From NCBI RefSeq assembly GCF_040954645.1, contig NC_092806.1, positions 136,166,976-136,230,975 of the forward strand: DNA of 64,000 nucleotides, read 5' to 3'. This DNA comes from Diabrotica undecimpunctata (taxonomy: Eukaryota; Arthropoda; Insecta; Coleoptera; Chrysomelidae). Below the pieces are notes generated by a model. It saw only the letters and a list, made by a program, of their open reading frames with translations. It was not told the DNA's origin and did not search any database. A program made the translations under genes and the position numbers. How positions within the stretch are numbered: the stretch's first letter is position 1; each line of letters starts with the position of its first letter. Of the stretch, positions 46,570 through 58,559 are shown one piece after another.

Positions 46570-48050
46570 TAACTTTAAAGGTTTAAATATAAGGTTTCTT
46601 TCACTTTATTTAAGGGTTCTGAAGCTTGGAAGTAACCCAAAATAACCTTAAAAATTGATAGACTTTCTACATTTAAAACAAGCAATTGGACTTCGTAGGT
46701 CCTAGGTTTTCACTCAACTTAGCCGAAAAAGGAACTGGAAGTAAATATTTGAACTCTTCGTGTACGTCTATTGATATACGGTTTCACTAATTTTATGTTT
46801 TTTTGCCAAAAATCCGGTCATAACTTTTTAACCGGAAGCGACATAAAAACTGTAAGTATACATTCATTCTTATCTTGTTAAGTTGCGTCGAATAATATAT
46901 CGTGTGTACTAGATTTTTAATAATATATGTTCTAATAACGGAGGAGTTTACAGAGAACATTTTTAGCGAGAAGAACTGACAATAGGTGGTCCACTAGAAT
47001 TACACTTGGTATCCAAGAGGTGCCAAGAGACCAAAACGACGTCTAAATTTATGTTGGGACTATTACATAAGCAAACAAGCCAGTACAACATGGGACAGAA
47101 AAGCGATTTAAGATAATCATGGGCAGAAATGAGGAACCACAATATAGTGGAGGCTGCACCATAATCAGTAGAATACGCTGAGAATATTAGTGATGATGAT
47201 GTGCAACATGTAGTTCCGTGTGATAGCAGAGGGTTATCGGTCAAAAGGTAGATAATAAATAAATAGGATACCGCTACGTCATCCTTTATTAGATGACGTT
47301 TCGTGTATTAATCCATACACATCATCAAATCATCTAAAATTAGTTAAATGAGCATACAGCTCTAGAAAAAATAGCACAAGATTTATCTTACAAAGATATA
47401 CAGCTTGAATAAAGATAAAGTGAAATAAAAGTTTAAGTTATGAACCATATACACCTTAAAACGTTTAGTTTTTCATAGAGAAAAATTCTATACTGGCGTA
47501 GTATTTTACTTTTTTTTCTATAGCAAAAACGTCACGGGACCAGCGCCACAAGATTACATAAAAAATAACTAATAAAATACTTACATTAAGTGAAAAGTCA
47601 AAATTTAAAAGTATATCTATAAATTAAAAAAATAAATATATGTATAATCAATCATAAATGTCAAAAGTCATAAATGTTGTCAAATCAAAAAAACATCACC
47701 TGTTCATTAACGCCCGATATCATAATCAATTTAAAGTGAAAATTAAATAAATTAAAAGTCCACTTTAAGTGGACTTTAAATTTCAGTTTTCTAATACCTA
47801 CTACGACCTAACTATAACTTAAATGGTAGAAATCTGTCAACTATACATTATAACCTCAAAATTCTGAAAATTTTTTTGTTTATTTAAAATGCAATTTTTT
47901 TGCAATGCAACTTCTTTAAGGTCGAATTAATCCAATAATGAATTTAGATATGTACGTCACTCAAAAGTTTATAGAAAAAGAATGAATCATTAACATTGAT
48001 GAATAAAAAGTAAATAAAAAGTCAAACCAACTAACATTAATGTTTTAGTG
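46570..48050. other. Mostly unassigned; possible LINE tail at 46,966-47,180
   Basis: The stretch 46,966-47,180 has broken frames resembling an RTE-like C-terminus (PKRRLNLCWDYYISKQAST), but this is weak. A perfect short palindrome AAAGTCCACTT/AAGTGGACTTT lies at 47,755-47,777. The rest is AT-rich and unassigned. Confidence 0.35.
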
Positions 48051-48059
48051 TATATAGAG

Positions 48060-48335
48060 AAAATGCTAATTAGTACATAATTTTAATGGAGAAGCTGTTA
48101 CACAAGTCCAACAGTTATTTTTAACATCATTATTTTTGCTTCTGGAAAAATGCAAATATCAGTAGCTTACTATATGAGTATATCGAGGGCAACAGCTTCA
48201 AAAATTAAAAATATATTAAACAAATGATGAAATAATCCAAGTTGAAGAAGAGTTATATGCCATTCTACGATTTCCAAGATGCCTAGCTGCAGTTATCTGA
48301 ACTTTAATACAAATTGATTTTTATGGATATGCAAA
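48060..48335 (+). pseudogene. PIF/Harbinger transposase remnant, left half
   Basis: Frames read MQISVAYYMSISRATASKIK (a HTH-like segment), then EELYAILRFPRCLAAVI, a stop, and LIQIDFYGYAN. In Harbinger transposases this region reads FPxCxGAIDCTHI, with the first catalytic Asp. Here GAID has become AAVI, so that Asp is lost. The right half continues at 51,654. Confidence 0.75.
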
Positions 48336-51300
48336 CATGCTGAAATAGAGATCGTGCAAGTTTATACTCCAACTGAAAAAGCAACCGATGAGGAACTAAA
48401 TCCAAAATAATAATAAAAAGAATCCAAAATAATAATAATGGGAGGCTTTAACGCCAAAATTAAAAGTAAGATTGAAGACTCTGAAAGCAAGATTGGAAAT
48501 TTTGGATTCGGCACAAGAAACACAAGAGAAGAAAAACTCATTTAATTTCTGGAACAAGAAAACATTTATGTTATGAATACCTTCTACAAAAAGAAACCTA
48601 ACAGAAAGTGGACATGGGTCGCACCAAACGGAACTACCAAAAATGAAATAGACTGTTTTCTCTCAAACAACAAAGGAATATTTGAAGACATCACAACAAT
48701 AAACAACATAACAATGGGTAGTGACCATTGTATAGTTAGAGCAAAAATAAATATTAACATGACAGAAGAGAGAAAAAGGATTTTTAAAAAAAGCAACGAG
48801 GATAGACGCCTTTAAACTAAGAACAAATGAAGAGCAATTATGAGAGGTCTTAGCAGATAATTTCGAATCGGATCCTTCACATAAACAAGATCAAATTGAC
48901 GAGATTAATAAAACCATAAATTAAAACCTTCTCGCAGCAAGACTACAGGTCGCAAAGAAAACTAAGACTAAACAAAATAAGCAATGAAACTAAACAGCTA
49001 ATGATGGAAAGAAGACAACTACTAGCGCAAAACAAACGCTATACTCAAGAATACAGAGAACTTAATAAAACAATTAGAAAAGAACTAAAACGCGACATAC
49101 AAAAGAATCGCACTGGGAGTTCAAAAAATCATCAAAATTAAAGACGCCAATAATAAGGAAGAGAAGGACAAATATAAAACAACAAATATTGTCGAAGACT
49201 TCTACACATCCTTGTACAGCTTTCAAGGCCAGTCTAATGAAACAACAAATGAGAACATCAAAAGAAAAATAAAAAACGTGGGATTAGAAGTACTACCAAA
49301 TATAAAGGGATTCGAAATAGAAAGAGCTTTAAAAGAGCTAAAAAATAATGAAGCTCCAAGACACGACTCCAAGAAGCTCCATAATAGCAAGATCCCTAAA
49401 AACTGGAACGAGAGTCTAGTAATCTTCTTCTTCTTCAAGTGCCATCTCCGCGGCGGAGGTCGGCAATCATCATAGCTATTCGGACTTTTGAGACGGCTGC
49501 TCTGAAAAGTTTATTTGATGTACATCCGTACCACTCTCTCAGGTTGCGCAGCCATGACATTCTACGCCTCCCTATGCTTCTGTTTCCTTGGATCTTTCCC
49601 TGCATAATCAGTTGGAGCAAGGTGTATTTCTCTCCACGTGTAATATGTCCGATATATTCTAATTTTCTTGTTTTTATTGAATTTAAAATTTCCATTTCTT
49701 TGTTCATCCTTCCCAGAACCTCTTTGTTTGTGACGTGTTCTGTCCATGATATTTTCAGAATTCTTCTGTACACCCACAGCTCAAATGATTCCAGTTTTTT
49801 CATTGATGTCGCATTCAAGGTCCAAGATTCCATTCCATAAAATAAAGTCGAAAAAACATAGCACCTCGTCAACCTAACTCCAGTTTTAAATCCCTTAAAT
49901 AAATTTGATATGACCCTGAGGTCGTTGTAGTCAATTTTCTTTGATTTCAGGACATTCATTAAATGTTTATGTCGTACTTTATCGAATGCTTTATTATAGT
50001 CAATAAAACATGCGTATATATCTTGATTGACGTCCAGGCATCTTTGTATTAGTATATTAAGTGAAAAAAGAGCTTCACGTGTTCCTAGGCCTTTGCGAAA
50101 ACCAAATTGTGTATTATTAACGTCTATGTCCAGTTTGTGATATATTCGGTTATGGATGACTTTAAGTAGTAACTTTAGCGTATGAGACATTAAGCTAATG
50201 GTGCGGTAATCGCTGCATTCTCTTGCGTTTTTCTTTTTAGGAAGATAAATAAAAATAGATGTTAACCACTCTTTGGCTAATACGCCTGAACTATAAATTT
50301 GGTTCAAGAGTGTCCCTAAAACATCAATGTGCTTCTCATCTAGAATTTTTAGAATTTCTATAGGAAGCATATCAGGTCCAGGGCTTTTCCCGCTCTTCAT
50401 TGTTTTTAATGCGTGCAATATTTCTTCTTTTGTAATATATGGACCTATTTCTTCTGACGTAAGTTCTATGTGCTCCAGATCTCCTCTTTCATCATCGAAC
50501 AATTCATCGATATATTCTGCCCATCTTTATATTTTCTCGTCCGTATGTATTATAGCAGTACCGTGTCTATCCAGAATTGCACAAGTGGGATTTTGTTTTC
50601 TTAGTCCTGCCAGTTCTTTGACTTTTTTATGTAGGTTAAACAGATCATATTTATTTTGAAGGTCTTCGATCTCTTTGCATTGCTCTTCAAAGTATTTTTC
50701 TTTTGTCTGCTTTATCGTCTTTCTAATCTCGTGGTTTATCTCTCTGTAATACTAGTATTACAATGAGATATAGATATAGAATTACTATGTATCACTAGTC
50801 TAGTAATACTCTTACACAAAAAAGGGGACAAATGTGATCTACAGAATTATAGACCTATATCGTTGCTCAGTCAAGTATACAAACTATTTATGAAAATTAT
50901 TAACAACCGGCTAACCTACACAATGGACAATTACCAACCGGTTGAACAGGCTGGCTTCCGCAAAGGATATAGTACATCAGATCATCTGCTGACAATGAGA
51001 ACATTGATAGAGAAGGCAAATGAATACCAACTACCCGTATTTCTTGCTTTCGTCGACTATAAAAAGGCGTTTGATAGTATCGAGATGTGGGCCAAAGAGA
51101 ACCAAAGTACGGAAATTACTAGAAGAGCAAGACTAGCTTGGGCACGATTTGGAAAACTTAGTTGGATACTTAAGAACCGCAAAATACCCCAATACTTGAG
51201 TAGCAAAGTATTCAACCAATGCATCCTTCCTATCATGACATATGGATGTCAAACCTAGACCCTAACCAAGGCAAACATGAATAATCTAGCCACAACAGAA

Positions 51301-51653
51301 AGAACAATGGAAAGAGCAATGTTAGGAATACGACTTTCAGATAAAAAGAGGAACGACTGGGTAAGATCCAAAACAAAAGTCGAGGACATAGCAACAAAAA
51401 TTGCCAAACTTAAATGGAGCTTCGCGGCCACACTGCTAGACAAAAAGACCAACGTTGGAATACTACAATACAACATTGAAGACCTTACGAAAGTAAACGA
51501 CTAAGAGGAAGACCACAGATGAGATGGATTGATGATATTAAACAAATAGCCGGAACAAATTGGAAATATGTTGCTCAGGATAGAGACCGATGGAAGGAGT
51601 TGGGAGATGCCTATGTCCAAACATGGACGACAGAAGGCTAAGAAGAAGAGAAG
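48336..51653 (+). mobile_element. Family C LINE inserted in Harbinger, itself interrupted
   Basis: It is flanked by a perfect 13-bp duplication ATGGATATGCAAA (48,323-48,335 and 51,654-51,666). It begins within the endonuclease domain (IVQVYTPTEKATDEE). Then come IMGGFNAKI (normally MGDFNAKIG; catalytic Asp is GGC at 48,444-48,446), RKWTWVAPNGTTKNEIDCFL and GSDHCIVRAK (second Asp-His present), with one in-frame stop at 48,543-48,545. After the nested insertion the polymerase resumes with LVILLHKKGDKCDLQNYRPI, QAGFRKGYSTSDHLLTMRTL and AFVDYKKAFDSIEMW. It then jumps over the palm to ARLAWARFGKLSWILKNRKI. The 3' end has GAAGAAGAGAAG. Confidence 0.88.
49424..50796 (-). mobile_element. Family A LINE nested inside the family C LINE
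   Basis: It is flanked by a perfect 11-bp duplication AGTCTAGTAAT (49,413-49,423 and 50,797-50,807). The minus-strand 355-codon frame reads KTMKSGKSPGPDMLPIEILK, LISLMSHTLK-type text (TISLMSHTLKLLLKVIHNRI), FGFRKGLGTREALFSLNILI and YACFIDYNKAFDKVRHKHLM (motif A). It then passes directly from FKGFKTGVRLTRCYVFSTLF to YGMESWTLNATSMKKLESFE, omitting motifs B and C. It ends WLRNLREWYGCTSNKLFRAA and a (GAA)n tail. The omission is in frame. Confidence 0.92.
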
Positions 51654-51960
51654 ATGGATATGCAAATGCAGAAATATATTGTTCAGAAAAAGAATTTTTG
51701 AATTTTTGCATTAAATGTCCAAAAAATCAGTGACTACTTTAAAAATTAGAAATATTTTTGCAAAATAGCTGCGTTCTGTACATGATCAAACAACATTTAA
51801 TAATAGTGGCAGACAAAGATGTGAAGCTGAAGACTTTGTTAGGTTTGTACTATTTTTTATAGTTGGTCAGTATAATTACAGTTTGAAATCAAATTTGATG
51901 ACACGGCTATTAGTGAAATTAAGGGGACATTATTGTGAATTATATATTAGACAATATTTT
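51654..51960 (+). pseudogene. PIF/Harbinger transposase remnant, right half
   Basis: Joining at the target duplication restores the text GYANAEIYCSEKEFLNFCIK, equivalent to the NAE..RNRKGYFSINVQ block of Harbinger transposases. A frame change then gives RSVHDQTTFNNSGRQRCEAE, equivalent to the GSTHDSxIFxNS block. It continues LVKLRGHYCELYIRQYFEEA to a stop. It is old and decayed compared with the LINEs inside it. Confidence 0.75.
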
Positions 51961-52845
51961 GAAGAAGCAGATTCAAAATTTCTAAAAAAATATTTTTTAA
52001 AAAACCAATTGTTTTGTTTCTGAGGTAATTTACAGTGTATGAGTTTACACTTACTTTTAACTTTGTCAAGATAAATTTTATAGGTTATTATGATGCTTAT
52101 ATTTTAGTGATTTGCATTTTTGTAATTTTATATATATTATTCATTAATATATTATTTCAGCAATTTCAGTACTGTAATCTTAAAATTTGTGTGTAGTTTA
52201 AATTTACTTATTTAATATAAATGAAATTAAAAGGCAACATGTTTTGTACAGTATATTTATTATAAATTTTCTTGAGCATATTTTTGTTTTGATTATAATT
52301 TAATTTTTAATATTTTGATTTTTAATTATTTTCCTTGACTGGCTTTTCTCCCATTTCTTTGTCGTCTTATCAATCCTTCTCTTCATTAAAACTTCTAGTT
52401 CGTTAATATTTTTTCTTGGTTTCTATACTTTATTGATTTGTTTAATTTGTATGTACTCATCCATTTTGATTTGTTTAATATTACTTGCTAATTAACAAAA
52501 AATAAAGCATTCAAAATTAAACATTTTCCATACAAATAAAAAAAAACAAACAGTGACGGACGAAAGTTAATAATTTTCAAACAAATACAATATTGACATC
52601 ATCTCAACTATAATCTGATGAAACGAACACTCTAATGAATTAATCCTGCCTTGTACAGGCAAATTTTAAAATATATCAACAAGGGAAATATGATGATGGA
52701 ACAATACTGGCTTTATATTTTTTGCATATAACTGAATGAGTATAAAAATATAAATATATAAAATATATAAAATATATAAAATGGATTGAATAAATTTTAA
52801 CAGCTAAATTCTCAATTATTTAATGTGTTAGAAAATCTAAAACTT
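51960..52845. other. No gene recognised
   Basis: Very AT-rich, with a short (AAATATAT)n tandem patch at about 52,752-52,783. Confidence 0.5.
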
Positions 52846-52849
52846 CACA

Positions 52850-53240
52850 GGATGTGGTATTTAGCCTTAAAATAGCTAGATAGTTTTGATGTGCTATATT
52901 TTCTTAACAAAATTGAAATAATTACAGGAAAAAACTGACGCGGTACAATAAACAAATCCTTCAAGCCAACAAAACCTTGTAGATAAGGTTCTGCGAGAAA
53001 GTCGAAGACACTCGCGCATGCTTCAGAATCCGTAGCAGTATTGGCGATGGATGATACAGCAACTGAAGTCGGTTGCCTGAAAAAGAAAGACGAAATATAC
53101 AGAAACACTGAAGGAAAGATTATTAATGTTCACTAAGGACCATTTTCCCAGCTCATTTACCAATGTTAACCCTTCGGTAAATCTGGTTTGTTCAAAAAGG
53201 CCTTCTGCTGCGAAATGGATGGAATACATCCAGTCCTTCT
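52850..53240 (-). other. Coding-like segment of unknown origin
   Basis: The minus strand has an acceptor-like TTTCTTTTTCAG ending at about 53,074, followed by an open frame QPTSVAVSSIANTATDSEAC and then SVFDFLAEPYLQGFVGLKD. A second open frame covers 53,229-53,100. No donor of consensus quality is present and no family is recognised. It may be an exon-like piece of host or transposon. Confidence 0.2.
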
Positions 53241-53249
53241 TCAGCAGGG

Positions 53250-54440
53250 ATAGGATGTTATAATATCTTATTTAACAAAAATCTTCAAAGCTAATTTGGC
53301 ATGGGGATATATGGTGGCATGGCAAAAAAAGAAAGTTACCTATATACCAAAACTGGTTAGAGTAATTTACCAAACCCCAAAGTTATACAGACAATTAAGT
53401 CTATCTTATTTCCAAGCAAAAAGGCTCCTAGATAGGTACATCAGAGATAAAGTTCTGAAGGATAAACCACTTAGCGATCATCAGTATGCGTATTAGCCAG
53501 GAAAATAAACATACTTGGAGCTGGAATATCTAAATAGCTGCTCTTCAAGTCATTGGAGGACAAAAAAAAGAGAAGTAGCGACTTTTCTAGACATGGAGAA
53601 AGTGTTTAGCAATGTCTTCTTGGAATCCGTGACGGAACCGCTAAAAATAAGAGGTGTTCATACCTTCACATACGAGTGGTCGAAGGCAGTCTGAACAAAT
53701 AGAAACATCTTGTTCACGTTAGGCGATATATTGTTGAAGCAAGGGTAGGAAGTGGTTGCTCACAGGGAGGGGGTAATATACCCACCGCTGTGGGCAACAC
53801 TAGTACAGGACCTCTTAACAAAACTGTCCAAAAATAGGTTTTGTTATCTGGTCTATGACCTGGCAGTAGTAGTTAAAGAGATAGATACCATGGCTCTTGG
53901 CAGATGTAGAAAGCTGTTTGGTAAAAAATTGGACTAAGTCTAAAAACAAACTTTTGGTTATACATAAGGGTTATAAGGCCCACGATGTTAACGGTTTAAT
54001 TACATGGTTGACCAAGACGCAAAAGTTTAGAGCGATTCGGCTACAAAGGCGGGCTTGCTTGAGTGTTACTGGAAGCCATAAGAACCTCTTCTACAAGTAC
54101 GTTAGAGGTGTTGCTAAACTTACAACCGTTGCACATATTTATACAAAAGAGGCCACGTCAACAGTACACAGGCGAATAGAAGGTCAAGCTCCTATAAGCA
54201 TAACACAAGAAGCCGATAATCGGATATGATATCGATATCATTCGCTAGTATCTGTACACTCTCACTAGACGAGAACGGGTTTGTATGCCATTAATTGACC
54301 TGAAACACTGCTTTGGTATTTAAAAGAATTGCCATAAATAAAAGGCTAATGAGGTTATTAACGGATAGTTAGCCAAATTCACAACCGACCAAATCAAAAG
54401 ACGCTAGGTTGATGGTGGGCTGGACAATGTGGGTTCAATA
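53250..54440 (+). pseudogene. LOA-type LINE reverse transcriptase remnant
   Basis: A single frame runs from before 53,296 to 53,937 with only point stops. It reads LAWGYMVAWQKKKVTYIPKL, LDRYIRDKVLKDKPLSDHQY, ATFLDMEKVFSNVFLESV (motif A), VVAHREGVIYPPLWATLVQD (motif B region) and CYLVYDLAVVVKEID, where the YADD motif has become YDLA. After frame changes, RLQRRACLSVTGSHKNLF and TVAHIYTKEATSTVHRRIEG match the C-terminal part of LOA-type LINEs. It is inactive. The absence of frameshifts in the first 640 bp suggests decay mainly by substitution. Confidence 0.75.
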
Positions 54441-54444
54441 AACA

Positions 54445-54835
54445 TTTGAGTCATATGTATTTGATGAAAGGAAATAATTGTCTGTTCTGTCTAAAAGATA
54501 AACCGCTCTACACGTCTTAATTCTATATATTTCTATAATACTTGTACTATATTTCAAGCAAAACTTCAAGCAATGGACTGTTGCTTATGTGCTCAAAAAG
54601 CTGCCTGAAAAAATAACTCAATTTAGCCAAAATATTTATTGCCTCAGATAATCAAGCTACACTGAAGGTTTTGAGGTCTACAACTGATGAGTCGATAAAG
54701 TATTGGAAATGCAAATAGCCCCTTAAATAACTGACAGAGTTTAATAAGTAACTTTTCTCTTAAAATTAGATACTTGTTTAGCATGTTTCCACAGAAAGTT
54801 ATAATAGCCCTACAAAATCTATTTAAACTACTAAT
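54445..54835. other. No gene recognised
   Basis: Spacer between LOA and the reverse family E fragment. Nothing assigned. Confidence 0.45.
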
Positions 54836-54839
54836 ATGC

Positions 54840-55850
54840 ATCATCTGATAAAGCTGATCTTTATACATTCTGTTTAATTTGTATCTATTTCTCTCCAGTC
54901 CTGACCCCCGGACCTACTGTAGTGGTCATCATAATGTCGTGTATTGTTTGTTTCCAAAGAGCTCTATCTCTAGTCAATTCTTTTAACTAATGTTTTTTGC
55001 ATATTTCTGTAATTTGGTTGATTCATCTTGTTGGGGATCTTCCTCATGATCTTCGGCCTTCTATCTTTTCTTAGATAATAAGTCACGAATTATGTATCTG
55101 TTCTCATAACATGTACAAAGTATTTTAATTTTTGGAGATCGACTTTGCTGAAGAGTTGTTAACTGACCTTTAATTCATTTAAAATTGAATTATTTGTTTT
55201 ATGGTCGGTCCACGGAAATCGTAACATTCTTCTCCAATAGAACATTTTAGTGGTGTCTTTCTTTCTTCTTTTTGCTTGTCGTAAGGTCCAAGATTCACAT
55301 TTGTATGCCAGTATTGGTAATATTAAGCAGTTGATTAACCTCATTATTAGAGTTCGTGAAATTTGAAAGTCCTTCCATATTGTGGTCACCTTTCCTACCG
55401 CGACTTTTCCTAGATAATATCTACGTTTTATTTCTTCCTAACGTGACCCTGTGTTTGTGATCAATGAACCAAAATATAAGTACGAGTTCACAACCTCAAG
55501 CTGATCCGTTGTGTTTGGATGATTGTTATGTAGTCTATCCATTGTCATGATCTTTGTCTTTGATATATTTAACTTCAGACCAAATATTTGACTTCAGTTT
55601 TGAACCAGTCATGTAAAATGAATTAAATCTTCTTGATGTTTTACAAGAAAGGCTGTGCTATCTGCAAAACGTAGGCTGTTTATTTTTTGGCCATTTATTA
55701 AAATGCTCTTTTCCCATTTGTCCAGCGCACTTATCATAATATGTTCTCCATACATAAATATTAAATAATTATTTAATATTATATGCGGATAAATTACACA
55801 TTTTTGGTTAATGAAAACAAGGTACAAATTTGTGTTAGAATGGAGCAAAA
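54840..55850 (-). pseudogene. RTE-like LINE family E (copy 2)
   Basis: The minus strand reads ILINGQKINSLRFADSTAFL (motif C, where FADD has become FADS), then KHQEDLIHF. Farther on come ISRTLIMRLINCLILPILAY, KCESWTLRQAKRRKKDTTKM and FYWRRMLRFPWTDHKTNNSI. This is the palm to C-terminus in the correct order. It is frameshifted and 5'-truncated. Copy 1 is at 42,290-42,970. Confidence 0.75.
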
Positions 55851-56325
55851 TGTACTTGTGCCTGAATGGGATCAGTTTTTAACGCATATGAGTTTGTAGA
55901 ACAATTTACTGTTAACTGTAAAATAACAATAAAAGTTTTGAAATGGGTAGTTTTAGGATTAATTGTTTAAATTTTCAGTACGTCGAACATGTTGATTGCT
56001 CGTCATATTTTTCATATAAAAAAGGTATCAAACGTTTCGGTAATATGGGAACCGGTGTTTTATTAGAGATAACTAAAATTACTAGAACATAAATATTTCC
56101 GTTGCTAATAGCATATGGGGGAAAATTCGTATTTATTTAAAGTGCAGAAGTTAAAAAATATTTTTTTGTCATATTGCTGTAATAGGAAATCAAAAAACAT
56201 TTTTTTTTTTAATTTCCTCTTATTTGGGATCTATAGTATAAATTTTTCTTCATGTAGTGCCTATTTGGGATGTTATCGACCATTATGGCAATCTATATTT
56301 TGAACACAACACTGCTGCTCCGAAA
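55850..56325. other. No gene recognised
   Basis: AT-rich spacer. Nothing assigned. Confidence 0.45.
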
Positions 56326-56329
56326 AGAT

Positions 56330-56630
56330 TTGGTTGTTGTTCTAAATTACGTACGTAGATTTTTTAGCCAGGAAATCCTTCACCTTCCTGGTCCTCACTT
56401 TTCTCTTACTTTTTCTTGTAAAATTAGTTGCAGCAAACCATATTTTTAGCTGTTTCTCATTACGTCACCGATTTATTCGATTTTGGCTATTGTGGTTAAC
56501 AACTCTGTTTCTTTTTGTATTCTAATTAAAACTACTGGTGCCCTAACGTGTTCGGTATAAGATCCCTTAAGGTTTGGACGGTAAAGCTACATTTCTGAAG
56601 CATCATGGCAGTAACCTAATTGTAATGTAA
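56330..56630 (-). pseudogene. Family A LINE C-terminal scrap
   Basis: The degraded minus-strand text (LRDLIPNTLGHQ, KKKQSC, and a QEGEGFPG block equivalent to KRGPGRRR) aligns by position with the family A C-terminus. It is heavily mutated compared with the adjacent copy at 56,823. Confidence 0.45.
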
Positions 56631-56822
56631 AACATTAAATTCTGCGTTTTTTATTCATATTTCAAATGCCTCATATTTGTTGCCACAACTCAAAATGAAA
56701 ATTTCATGCCATGGGTTTTAAAGATTTATCTGTAAAAATGGAAATTTTACTACGACTGGTCAATGAAAGTGATCAATTTTATTGATCTCACGAGAATCGT
56801 ACAAAATGGCGAAAATCGCGTC

Positions 56823-58267
56823 TTCTTCTTCTAATGGTGTCTATCCGTTACGGATGTTGGACACTAACATGGCTACTTTGACTTTGTTGACCGCTGCCCT
56901 GAAAAGTCCGGTAGTGGTTAAGTTAAACTATTTTCGCAGGTTATGCAGCCAGGATATTCTTCTTCGTCCTGGACCTCTTTTCCCATGCACTTTACCTTGA
57001 AGTATGGTCCGAAGTAGGTTGTATCGTTGTTCATTGCGCATTATATGGCTCAGGTATTCTAGTTTGCGACGTTTTATGGTTATGACTAGTTCGCGCTCTT
57101 TACCCATTCTATGTAGTACTTCTTCGTTGGTAACTCTGTCAATCCAAGAAATCCTCAACATGCGTCTATAGCACCACATCTCAAATGCTTCGAGTCTCTT
57201 CAGTGAAGTGATGCTTTAGTTAAGGTCCATGACTCCACGCCATATAAAAGAACGGAGAATACGTAGCATTTTAGTAAACGAACTTTTATTTCCAATTTTA
57301 TATCGTGGCTGTTAAAGATTTTTTTCATTTTGACGAAAGCTGATCTTGCCTCCTCGATCCTTATCTTCATTTCCACTGTTCATTTAAGTTTGCACCCAGA
57401 TAACAAAAGTTGGTGATTTGTGTTATAGGTTGTTGGTTAACTAGTAATTGACCAGGTGGTATCCTATTTTTGCTTATAATCATATATTTGGTTTTTTTGA
57501 TGTTAAAATCAAGCCCAAACCTGCTACTTACTTCTGCCACCCTGGAGACAAGTGTCTGCAGACCTTTAAGACTGTCTGCAAAAATGACAGTATCATCAGC
57601 GTATCTTATGTTGTTTAACCGTTTATAAGTATTCCCTCGTCTATGTCCGTTAGCGCTAGGTTCATAATGTGCTCTGAATATGTATTGAACAATAATGGGG
57701 ACAATATACATCCCTGTCGCACACCTCGTTTTATCTTTATGTCGCGTGTTAACTGATCCCCAACTCTAATAGCTGCAGTTTGTTGGTAATAGATATTGTT
57801 TATTATACGGCGATCTCTGCTGTCTAGACCAATTGAATTTAATATTTTCATCAGTTCGTCATGTTTTATTCTATCGAACGCTTTCTGGTAATCAACAAAA
57901 CAGCACGTCTCTACATCTTTGAAAGAGAACTTGTATTGCGAAAAGTGCCTCTCGAATACCCAATGCATCCCTGAAGCCGAATTGTGTGTTTGTCATGTGT
58001 TCTTCACACTTTTTATATATTCTTTTATGTATAATTTTTAAAAAAGTTTTCAGGAGATGGCTCATAAGGCTTATTATTCGATAATCTTCACATTTTTTGG
58101 CATTGGGTCTTTTAGGGATTGTTATAAAAGTTGATCTTAGCCACTGTTGGGGTATTTTTCCACTTTGGTATATATTGTTAAAGATCAAGGTCAAGTCTTT
58201 TTACTTCGTCTTTATCCATAATTTTCAAAAATTCTGAGTAGAACTCGTCTGGTCCTGCGGCCTTTAT
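56823..58267 (-). mobile_element. Family A LINE with 11-bp target duplication
   Basis: It is flanked by AAAATCGCGTC (56,812-56,822 and 58,268-58,278). The minus strand starts KAAGPDEFYSEFLKIM and continues GKIPQQWLRSTFITIPKRPN, YRIISLMSHLLKTFLKIIHK and FGFRDALGIREALFAIQVLF. Then come CFVDYQKAFDRIKHDELMKI (motif A), IKRGVRQGCILSPLLFNTYS (motif B), LNNIRYADDTVIFADSLKGL (motif C, YADD intact), MWCYRRMLRISWIDRVTNEE and GKRGPGRRRISWLHNLRK. A (GAAGAA)n tail ends it at 56,823. It holds the full reverse transcriptase in order, disrupted by a few frameshifts and a stop. The endonuclease is absent. Confidence 0.92.
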
Positions 58268-58289
58268 AAAATCGCGTCACGTTTATTTA

Positions 58290-58555
58290 TTTTTTAACAT
58301 TTAACATTTAACATTATTTAACATTTTTATAAAAACTGATTTTATTTGCGGCAAAATACAAAAACTGCATACGAAAACTGCACTCTTCACCTTTAGAACT
58401 CATCTTGATTTTTGTCGATAGGACACTTATTAAACATTGATTTCGCGCGCGTAACTGCCATTCAAAATCGACGGTCGCTTGAAACGTTGTTATTGAGAGA
58501 ACAGTTCATTCTACTCAAAAAGTCCTAATAACCATTTTTGTTTAAAATTATCTCA
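58290..58555. repeat. Short TTAACAT tandem repeats in non-coding sequence
   Basis: Four or so imperfect copies of TTAACAT at 58,293-58,327. The rest is unassigned. Confidence 0.6.
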
Positions 58556-58559
58556 GCTA

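Noticed and set aside
54680..54712. CTGATGAG followed by GGAAA as a hammerhead
   Set aside because: No stem II pairing between the two motifs.
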